Below are positions 55,489-64,000 of a DNA stretch of 64,000 nt, in pieces (position 1 is the stretch's first letter; the number at the start of each line of letters is the position of its first letter). Location: the NCBI GenBank assembly GCA_023374025.1, contig SIJG01000014.1, positions 357,077 to 421,076 of the forward strand, given 5' to 3'. Origin of the DNA: Heterodera schachtii. Lineage: Eukaryota; Nematoda; Chromadorea; Rhabditida; Heteroderidae. The notes beneath the pieces were generated by a model. That model made no database searches and was not told where the DNA came from. It worked only from the letters and a program-made list of their open reading frames with translations. The position numbers were made by a program, and so were the translations under genes.

Positions 55489-56188
55489 TAAAAGAAAAAG
55501 TGCATAAAAATAAATAATGTAATGACAGGAGAAAATTGAAAAAAGAAAAGAAATTATTTTAATTATGGAAATTAGAATTAGCAATTTTGTAATAAATTGC
55601 CACTCAAATTTTCAACATTTTCTCGGCGACGCCAGCCGACTCCCCCCCCCCCCCCTCCCCGCTTGACATGAAAAAAGATCTGATGAAAATCACTGAATAA
55701 TTTTTTCCAAAAAAAAAAAACCGAAAATATTTGAAATTTCACTTTTCCACTGAGAAAAAGACCAAAGTCAGAGAAGAGCAGCAGAGAAAACAGAAGAGAG
55801 AGATCAAAATTATATTTTTCTTTAAATATTTTTAAATTTATTTTTTAATTCCCTTTCTGAGATTACAGAATAACAAATTCAAAAATGGAACTGCGAATAC
55901 GCAAACCGAATGGATAAATGGAGGGACCAAACTTAGCAAATTGCAAGTGCACTTCGAATGGGGGGGGGGGGAGTTGTTCCCTGTTCCCCCCCCCCCCCCC
56001 CCCCCCCCTCCAATCGCCACTTATGGCCATGGATTGACTTGTCCTTATGTGTGAGAGTACATTCCGGTCTCCAAAATGCAAATACTAAAGAAATAAAGCT
56101 GTTGGATGTGACCACCCACCACCATAGCGATCCCTTCCAATCCTTCCCCCTCCATTCCGTTTTTCTTCCTTTCTCTTCCTTCTCCGTC
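55489..56188. other. Intergenic region
   Basis: 3' flank of the ABCC gene (AATAAA-type signals near 55510 and 55590) and upstream flank of the small secreted protein. It holds C or G runs at 55641-55656, 55961-55970 and 55986-56009. The first part of the long open frame that spans 55958-56188 is translated from these runs and is not judged coding. Confidence 0.6.
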
Positions 56189-56697
56189 ATGTCCATGTCC
56201 ATTTTCGGTCTTTGGTGCTGTGTCCTTTCCCTTTTTGGCTTCTTCCGTCCGTCCTCCACTTGCTTCGGCGGTGGTCTCGGCATGCTCGGCTGTGGCGTTG
56301 GCCCGTGGGGTGGGGGGCCGCCCCCTGGCGCATTTGGATGGAACGGACTCGTCGGCACCGACTGGTCCCTGGGACTTGGAGGAGGGGGATATGCGCCATT
56401 TTTAGGCGCCTACGGTGCAGCTCCATACGCGGGTAAAGGTGCCATTTCTTTTATTCCCTAATTTGTTTGTTCTAAGGCGCTTATGCCACTGGCATTTATG
56501 CGTCGGCTCCTGCTGCTGCGTTTATTAGTCCGTGTTGCGCTACAACTTTCGGCGGAGTGTTCGGATTTCGAAGACGAAAACGAAACAGCGAAATTCCGCC
56601 AGTCTCGGAATTTGCGACCAACAGAAATTTTCTGCAGAAAGAAAATTCACTTGTGAATATGTTGAATGGATATTTTGAAAATCAAACTCACAATTAA
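56189..56697 (+). CDS. Small glycine-rich secreted protein, function unknown
   Basis: Two exons (56189-56431 and 56477-56697) join in frame across a 45-nt intron. The protein, about 154 residues, begins MSMSIFGLWCCVLSLFGFFR, a likely signal peptide. A Gly/Pro/Trp-rich middle follows (GGGLGMLGCGVGPWGGGPPP, LGLGGGGYAPFLGAYGAAPY), then an Ala-rich hydrophobic stretch (YATGIYASAPAAAFISPCC), a basic cluster RRRKRN and a polar tail ending ENQTHN. I do not recognise an orthologue. The composition is like nematode Gly/Tyr-rich cuticle-associated or antimicrobial-like peptides, but that is inference only. RRRKR could be a proprotein-convertase site. Upstream in-frame codons are compositional, so the first ATG before the hydrophobic segment is preferred. 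Confidence 0.7.
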
Positions 56698-56741
56698 TTG
56701 TTATCAAAATTATTAAATTGAATTTATGTATCTTTGGATAA

Positions 56742-57200
56742 ACTATAGTGAACGTCCCGTGAAAAAAGGGTTAAATGATATATCTCGAGGAGCTAAGCAT
56801 GAAAAAATAGGTCTCCAGTAGAGGAAATGCCAAAAAACCGGTGTTTGAACCGGTTCAAAACTCGAAAAATTGAGTGAAAAGGGTGGCTCCTGACCTTTTA
56901 AAAAGGTCAAATTCGGACAAATTTGGTATCATTCGAAAGCTCTTGATGTGCTAAGTCTAAAAAACAGGGTATAAACTCGAACCGATGCCACCTAAGCACT
57001 GGGACAACTGAGTCCCAGTGGAAAATGGACAATTCAGTACCAAAAATAATCTCTCCATTTTTCGAGTTTTGAACCGGTTCAAAAACCTGTTTTTTGGCAT
57101 TTCCGCAACTGGAGACCTATTTTTTCATGCTTAGCTCCTCGAGAAGAATCGATCGGTATATCATTTAACCCTTTTTTTCACGGGGCGTTCACTATATGTA
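56742..57200. repeat. Foldback (inverted repeat) element upstream of RPN2
   Basis: Arms of about 130-150 nt (56742-56872 and 57050-57200) are reverse complements. Left-arm markers are actatagtgaacgtcccgtg, ctcgaggagctaagcatgaa and gtttgaaccggttcaaaac. The right arm has gttttgaaccggttcaaaaa, ttcatgcttagctcctcgag and cacggggcgttcactat. The spacer (about 180 nt) includes the ggtatcattcgaaagctctt core seen in other repeats of the window. Outer ends match gtgaacg/cgttcac. Confidence 0.87.
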
Positions 57201-57836
57201 GTTCACCCTTATTTTTTTTTGCTAAAATTTTAGTAGATTTTGGTTTTTTTTAAATAAACTGAATTTCACGCAATTTAATAATTAGGGATGGGATTTTTGA
57301 CGATTTTTCGTAAAGAAATATATATATTTTTTTTATATTAAAGTTCGTCTGAAATCTACCCCTAAACTGCAAAAGTAACGTTTTATTTAATCCACTTTCC
57401 CAACTGACAAATGAACTGGAATATCTTTGATTTTATAATACTTACATCTGTGAATTTTTTGAATTTTAAAATAACATTATTTTGGCGTTAAATAATTTTA
57501 TAAATTTGAAATTGGTAAATTAAAATCATCATTTTTAAGCCCCTATTAATGAGGAAAATTCAAGTTAAAAAGCCAGCTTTGTTATAGCATGGATCCATGC
57601 ATGGGCCTGGGTTTTAAAATTTGTTTTAAAAATCAAATAAATGTTTGAAAAAACAAATACTAATAATCGCTTATGAAAATCTAAACTGATTTTGAAAAAA
57701 AAAGAATGTTTTTTAAGGGATTTTTTTAAACTTAGGAATCATTAGTGTGGAATAAGAATACTATTAGAAAATAAATACACTTCTTAATTAACCATTTTTT
57801 AATTCATTAATTTTAGAGAAAAAAAAAACTAATTAA
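57201..57836. other. AT-rich upstream region of RPN2
   Basis: Very AT-rich DNA without open frames of interest. It includes catgggcctgggttttaaaa near 57600, resembling ccagggcccaggttttcaaa near 47690 in the repeat element there. A spliced-leader acceptor for RPN2 could be the attttag at about 57811-57817. Confidence 0.5.
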
Positions 57837-60800
57837 ATGGCGGATCAACTGATGCTGTCTTTTAAGCAGAAAATCAACGCCGGAAAATATGCTACTGCAG
57901 AGCCTTTTCTGGCCAAACTTGGCATTCAAACAACTTCTGAGGAAGAGAAGCTATTTATCACAGAGAATTTGGATGATTGGCGTGTGATCACCGCAACATG
58001 GTTTGAAATGGCACGGCACATTGGCACGGTGCAAAGTCTTGCGACTGTCGATGGATTCGCTGGCAGACTCAAGGCTTCTCTTCTTTGTTCCAAAATCCAC
58101 TACTGTCGCGAGCAATACAACTTGGCCTTGGAATATGCCTTGTCTTCTGGCAGTGAGTTCAAACTTGTGCCGCGGGCGGAAGATTTCAAAGGACATGACA
58201 CTTTGGTTAATTTTGATTAATTAGTTTAAGTGCATGGTTTACATTCCATATAATTTTCAGTATGTCAACATGATCATACGACAGGCTCTTGACACTTACA
58301 AAGATGTCCAACTTTCTCGCGGAAAAGTACCAAGTGGACTTGAGGACTTCGTCAATCGGATTTTCAATCAAAACTTGGAGCTGAAAGAATATTCTCTGGT
58401 TGTTGGCTTTGCCTTGGACACGCGAAGAATTGACATGATTGAGAGGACTGTTAACGCAGTTTCGAAGGACGGTGGGAGTACAACGACAATTCTTATGGAC
58501 ACATTGAACAAGCTGTACGAGTCTCATTTGGACGTTGAATTTCATGACCAAGTTCTCGGGTTGATAATCCGTTTCTTGGAGGGCCAGAAAGAGCCAAATT
58601 ATTTCGCCTTATCGCAGGTAAATATATCGGTGGTCGGCTATTGTTTTTTTTATTCCTGTGATTTTAGTGTTTGGTTGAACTTAAAAAAGCTCAATCAGTG
58701 GCCGAATTGTTGGACCGTCTTCTTGTCCAGGCAGGCGTGCCTTTTTTTGAATTTAATGCCCTAATCAAAAAGATATTTTTATGTTTGCAGAACAATGCTC
58801 TGATGGCGTATCAGTTGGCATTTGATCTTTATGAAAATGCACCGCAGGAGTTTTTGAACCAAATGAAGATGCATCTCTTTCCGAGCAGTCCATCCACCGA
58901 AGAACCAAAGACAGAGACAAAAACGCCTGAAAAGGAAAAGTTGGAACGAATTTTGAGCGGCGTGGAGACCATCAAACATCACATGCAATTTCTCATAAAG
59001 AACAATCACACCGATATGCTGATATTGAGGCAGCTCAAAGACGCTTCACGTGTGAATTGCACACATAATTCTGTGGTAATTGCCAATGGATTGATGCATT
59101 GCGGGACCACTTGTGATGACTTTCTGAGGTAAGAATATCTATTCCTTTAGCAAAAGCAGTTACATTTGAAAATTTAGGGAGAATTTGGATTGGATTTCGA
59201 AAGCGACTAATTGGAATAAATTTAATGCCGTGGCATCCCTCGGACTCATTCACAAGGCATTTTTGATTTTATATTTGGTTATTATGCTGATGTTTAGGGA
59301 CATGAACGAGATGCGAAAAAGCTTTTGGAGCCATACCTTCCCAAAGGGGAGCAGGACCAATTCGGTTTCAAAGAAGGCGGATCTCTTTTTGCCTATGGTT
59401 TTCATCGCCTGTTTTCATTGCTTAATTTTTTGGTATAAATTAAGGTCTGATACATGCCAATCACGGGAGCTCCGCGATTGATTATCTGTCTGACCAACTC
59501 AGCCGTGCTTCGACGAGTGCCGTTCGTCACGGCGCATGTCTGGGACTTGGATTGGCCGCACTGGGCACACGTAATGAGCGTGTTTACGAACACTTGAGGG
59601 ATGTGCTGTACCAGAACGAAGCGGTGTCAGGAGAAGCAGCTGGAACTGCCATGGGCTTAGTCATGGCTGGATCGATGAACCAAATGGTTTTAGTTGTCTT
59701 TTTTTTTGGTTTTTGAAAACGATTTCTTACACCTTAAACGTCAGGCCTTCGATGAAATGTACCAGTACATTCTTGACACTCACCACGACAAAATCCAACG
59801 GGGACTTCGCACGGGAATTTCTATGTTAGCTTATGGAGTTGCAGAAAGAGCTGAAGAGTGAGAGCAATTTGTTTCCTTCCTTTTTTCTTAATTTGTTGTT
59901 TTAGTTGGATTCGGTTGCTTTATAACAGTCCTTACGCAATTATTCGGCAGACGGGTGTTTGCATGGTCGGTTTGTCCCTTTTTTTACTTCCAATATTTCA
60001 AAATTCGTTTTCAGATTGCTTTGGCTTACGCGGGTACGGGAAGTGCGTCGGTGATCAAAAGACTTCTCGAGAGAGTCGCATCGGATCCAAATGATGAAGT
60101 GAAACGATTTGCAACCATTGCAATTGGATTTGTCCTGTCAAAGTTAACATTTTTTTGTTTTTAAATCGTGTTTATCCTATTTAGTAATCCGCAACAATGC
60201 CTTGATTACGTCGAACTTTTGACAGAACATTTTAACGGTCACATTCGATATGGAGCAGCGATTGCTTTGGCAATTTCATGCGCGGGCACTGGGTACAAAG
60301 TGAGTACTGAAGTGGCCACTTGGCATTTGGGACATTATCTCCTCCCCTTTAAGGAGGCCATCGCATTGCTGGAGCCGTTGCTGCAAGCGAAGGAAAATTA
60401 CGTTCGACAGGGGGCGTTGGTTTCCCTCGCTTTTGTCCTCATTCAACAAACGACATCGACTTGCCCAAAAGTCGCAGACTTTCGAAAAACTTTGATTAAA
60501 ATGGTTGGAGAGAAGGGAGAAGACACAATAACAAAGGCATGCCGAATTCTATTATATTTTCATGACATAAACTGTTTAGTTCGGTGCCGTTGTTGCACAG
60601 GGCATATTGGACGCGGGCGGTCGTAACGTCACTCTTTCGCTGCACAACCAGAACAACCAAAACGACATGCCGTCTGTATTGGGGATTTTTGTGTTTTTGC
60701 AACATTGGCATTGGCACTCGATGACTCATTTCATTTCATTGGCACTTCGTCCCACTTGTGTGATTGGCCTCAACAAGGATTTAAAGGTATGACTAAACTT

Positions 60801-61420
60801 CATTTTATCTACATACATTAAAACATGCGCAGATGCCAAAAATGGACTTCCGCTGCAATGCCAAACAGTCGATGTTCGCATATCCGCAACCAATTGAAGA
60901 AAAGCGCAAAGAAGGGATGGAAAAGGTGGAAACGGCAGTGCTCTCGACCACAAAAAAGAAGCCGACTTTGGAAAAGAAAGCAGAGGATGCCGGTTAGCAG
61001 AAGACCAATCTTTCTTTCGGTCACAATTTAATTTTTGACAATTCAGACGGAAAAGCCGAAGAGAAAATGGAGGTGGACCAGAAAAGCGAAGAAAAGTACA
61101 ACAATAATAATAATTCAATTATAAAATGTATTATTTTAAGACCAAAAGAAGTCCCGGAGCCCTCCTTCCACACTCTTTCCAACCCTTCTCGTGTCGTGCG
61201 TCTTCAATTGCGCGCTTTGACTATGCCTGATGACTCACCATACAAACCAATGAAGCCGATAAACCACGGAGGCATTGCGATGTTCCAAAACACAGACCCA
61301 AACAAAGCGGACGAAATTGTTGAATTGGCTGTCGCCGGAGGAATGGTCGCTGAGGGGCCCAAGGAAACCGAGCCAGTCAAGCCACACGAGTCGTTTGAAT
61401 TCAACTTCGGAAGCTATTGA
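57837..61420 (+). CDS. rpn-2: 26S proteasome regulatory subunit RPN2/PSMD1
   Basis: The ATG at 57837 starts [20 protein letters not shown]. The N-terminal helical region follows ([80 protein letters not shown]). The PC-repeat toroid is clear: [124 protein letters not shown] and [17 protein letters not shown] Lys/Glu-rich insert (60890-61100) precedes the C-terminal [20 protein letters not shown] and [14 protein letters not shown]2 is the largest base subunit of the 19S particle and docks RPN13 through its C-terminal tail. The protein looks complete, near the usual 950-1000 residues, with about 13 exons. Confidence 0.96.
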
Positions 61421-61898
61421 CACTTATTACCTGATGTCCTTGTTCATGTTCATTTTGTTAAACTATTATATCTACGTCATCTGCATGCACTCGGAATTAT
61501 TATAAAACTGATTGATTTTTATATGAATTGACGAGTTGTAAATGGGAAATTTATTCGGTTTTATGCGTTCCATCACATTTTATGCCATTTTAGCCGTTCT
61601 ATAACAAAGGAATTGTGATGAGAGAAAATGGAATGTCCACAAAGAAACGATTTTCTGTTCCAGACCTGACTACAGCAACCCTCATTCCAGCATCGCTGCT
61701 AATATTTAATCTAAAAATTAATTTGGATGGGACGCATAAAACCGACTAGAAACATTTATTTATTCAGCGTCCTTTATTTTAAATGAATATCGAAAATATC
61801 TACCTAATCCACAAGCTTGTTAGAGTTTTTTCCCTAATAGCCTGAGACATCTCAAAATAAATCGAAAATCTTCATTCAATTTAGATTTGTAAATTCGA
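61421..61898. other. Short intergenic region between RPN2 and the SFT2 gene
   Basis: About 480 nt separate two co-directional genes. No gene or repeat is seen. The spacing is larger than usual for a C. elegans-type operon, so I make no operon claim. Confidence 0.5.
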
Positions 61899-64000
61899 AT
61901 GTCTTCGCTGGCTGATTTTGTAAATGAACAGCGGAGTAAGGCGAACAGTTCGTCCGGTCGACAAGCTTATTTCAATGTGGCCACTCTCGGCTCAAAAGTC
62001 AGCAATTCGTTCACAGATTTCTTCAAACCAAGAAATTCGGATGGTATCGACGACGTACAGCGACTCACTGAAGACGCCGACGCGGCACAAAACGGACAAT
62101 TGCCGTCCAACAAAAACAGGCACTTGCAATTTGAGTGTTGTTGCTTGACATTTAAATGGGACTTTTCAATTGGGGGTAGAAAAGTTTTTCATTGTTTTTT
62201 TTTTACCATTTGCATTCCCTGCGAGAATTTCGCTGCTTTGCGAGAGGAAAAATTTCCTATCATTTTTATTTTATTTACATTTTAGTCAATTTTGTCCTTT
62301 AAGGCGTTGGGTTGTAATTCTTCTCTCCCTTTACGCCATTTACAATTATTTCCAGGAAGTACAGCTGGATGAGCTTTTCGTCCGTTTCTGCTTCGGTGTC
62401 TCCCGACTCGAATCCCTGCGGTTTGACGCGTTTTCAACGAATCGCTGCGTTTTTCCTTTGCATTTTTGCTGCTGGCTTTTGCTTCACAACGGTACGTTCA
62501 ATCAGTCTTTAGGTGTCCCCTCCATACATGAAAAGGGGGTGGTCGGTCCCCCCCCCCCCCCCCCCCTCTCACTTCAAAGGGTCCCAATTAAATTTTCTTT
62601 TTATGAATTTTAAACCCTTAGCTTATAATATATTAAACCTTCATATTTCAAAAATTTTATTGTATGGACAAAGATATAAATAACTTAATATTTTCGAAAT
62701 TCTTGACAATAATTCTTTTTTTATACTTTTGTAAAAAATTTAACCATTGATATTCTGATAGACAACACTTAAAGCTATTGCATGATACCATGAAATATTT
62801 AATTTGGTTGTATTTGAGCAAATATATGAATTTTTATGTTAATATTTAATTTTATCAAAATTTTTGAAACTATTCTCGAAAAAATGGGGCTTTTTGAAAA
62901 TTTTACACAGTTTTCACATCATATTCCATTAAAATTTCCAATTGAAATATATCTGAGAGAGAACCTTTTGAGCCCACTTTTCCTCCCCACTCACTTTAGG
63001 CTATGATGCTCATCCCCGTCCTCGTCCTCCAAACGCGCAAATTCGCTGCTCTGAATACCCTCGGATCTGTCTTTTTCATTGTCAGGTTGGTAAGGCGAAA
63101 CTCCAAAAAACCATTTAAAAATGCATTTTGTCCTTCCATTTTTTCAAAATTAGGAGACCAATACGGGGTTTTTCAAATTCGGTGATCATTGGTCACCATA
63201 TGAAAAAGGGGGGGGGGGTCGTAGCGAAGGGGAAAAGAGGGAAATTTCTATAAAAATTAGACTAATTTCTTCATAAAATTCCTTAAAAATCTAAAATAAT
63301 TTTCCCCAGCGGCGCCTATCGGTAACCGCCGGAACCCCATTTACCAAAAAAGTTTTATGAAAAAGCGCTTCGCAAAAAAAAAACGGTTTTGAAAAACAAA
63401 AAAAAGACATTAAAATCGGCGTTTGGACCCACTCCTTTCGCAAAAATTTATGCCGACGTTTTTCGAAAATTTACATTTTTAAATTTAAGACCAGAACCAA
63501 ATAATATTTTTTTCTGAATTCGTTGCGCCCCATTCATTAGTCTTTTCCCCCTCCCACTTCGTTCCTTCCTCTCTTTCCCTCCCTCCCTCTCAATTTCTCC
63601 GTTTCTCTCCGCCACTCTCACCCCGTTCCTTTTCTCCCTCTTTCTCCATCTTTTTCGTTATCTTCCACACTTTCTCTCTCCCTTCCCCTCCCTTTTGATC
63701 CGTTTGTTTCCCTTTTAGTTTTGGCTTTCTGTGGGGTCCTTTGGCGTATTGTCAATTTCTGTTCTCCGAGCCCCGTCGCGTGGTCACCGCCGTTTATTTG
63801 CTCAGTGTTTTGGCCACTCTTTACACTTCTCTGTGGCTTCAAAGTTCCCTTCTCACCGTAATCACTGCCGCCCTTCAAACTTTTGGCCTCATTTGGTCAG
63901 TTTATTTATTGCATTTTCCATTTTTTAATTGGCTTTATCCTTCCCCTTTCTCCCCTTTTTAGGTTTCTTCTTTCCTATGTCCCGGGTGGGGAAAACGGCC
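61899..64000 (+). CDS. SFT2-family vesicle transport protein (cut at right edge)
   Basis: Exons: 61899-62119, 62356-62491, 63000-63085, 63719-63895 and 63963 to the edge; all joints keep frame. The protein starts MSSLADFVNEQRSKANSSS with a polar cytosolic part (VSNSFTDFFKPRNSDGIDDV). Four helices follow: LTRFQRIAAFFLCIFAAGFC, AMMLIPVLVLQTRKFAALNT with LGSVFFIV, FGFLWGPLAYCQFLF, and VYLLSVLATLYTSLWLQSSL with LTVITAALQTFGLIW. The last visible part is FLLSYVPGGENG, the conserved SFT2 ending. SFT2 proteins act in endosome-to-Golgi vesicle fusion. The first intron begins GC (AG|GCACTT), a likely GC-AG intron. Only a few codons should be missing at the right edge. Confidence 0.9.
62640..62900. repeat. 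Dispersed-repeat copy in an SFT2 intron
   Basis: The segment with gacaacacttaaagctattg, catgataccatgaaatattt and ggttgtatttgagcaaa is a diverged, inverted relative of the 47513-48170 element (tgctcaaaagcaaccaaat). The neighbouring intron at 62546-62565 has a C run of about 20. Confidence 0.6.

Noticed and set aside
57837..64000. RPN2 and SFT2 genes as an operon
   Set aside because: Same strand, but about 480 nt apart and no sign of a spliced-leader operon signal; not supported.

Overview
This window is nuclear DNA from a nematode. The genes are cut by many short introns (often 40-60 nt), mostly GT-AG with TTTCAG/TTTTAG-type acceptors. There is a nematode cuticle collagen ending in the diagnostic [13 protein letters not shown] tail, and the conserved proteins resemble nematode orthologues. 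Two introns look like GC-AG, and long pure G or C runs litter the non-coding DNA. These points fit a tylenchid plant parasite such as a cyst nematode, but the species cannot be fixed from sequence alone. I found no tRNA, rRNA, CRISPR or autonomous transposon gene.

Layout, left to right. The 3' end of an unidentified plus-strand gene (47-585) converges on a minus-strand gene for a secreted protein with three PAN/Apple modules and a TSP1-like end (1153-5116). A SUMO gene (minus) and a RhoA/RHO-1 GTPase gene (plus) diverge across a foldback repeat and a polypurine tract. SHOC2/SOC-2 (plus) converges on the MITF/TFE-family gene hlh-30 (minus). Coatomer beta' (COPB2, plus) converges on the cuticle collagen gene (minus). 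A WASH-complex subunit 1 gene (minus), reassembled here from five or six exons, diverges from a tiny OST4 gene (plus). Folliculin (minus) diverges, across 3.7 kb of low-complexity DNA, from a Hairy/HES-like bHLH gene (plus). Then follow, all on the plus strand, a full-length MRP-type ABCC transporter, a small glycine-rich secreted protein, proteasome subunit RPN2/PSMD1 and an SFT2-family membrane protein cut by the right edge.

The gene content is mostly housekeeping: secretion and membrane traffic (COPB2, WASH, SFT2, OST4), protein turnover (SUMO, RPN2), signalling (RHO-1, SHOC2, FLCN, HLH-30) and cuticle (collagen). Folliculin and HLH-30 act in one lysosome/autophagy pathway in animals; their presence within 20 kb is probably chance.

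I see no convincing new multi-gene system. The points most worth a second look are the apparent frameshift and the tiny stop-containing intron in the collagen gene, four large inverted (foldback) repeats, an intronic minisatellite in the HES-like gene, a 15-residue repeat in the ABCC linker, the unplaced PAN/TSP1 secreted protein, and the dense G/C homopolymers. Multi-exon gene coordinates are the outer coding limits; exon joints were worked out by eye from reading frame, splice sites and family similarity.
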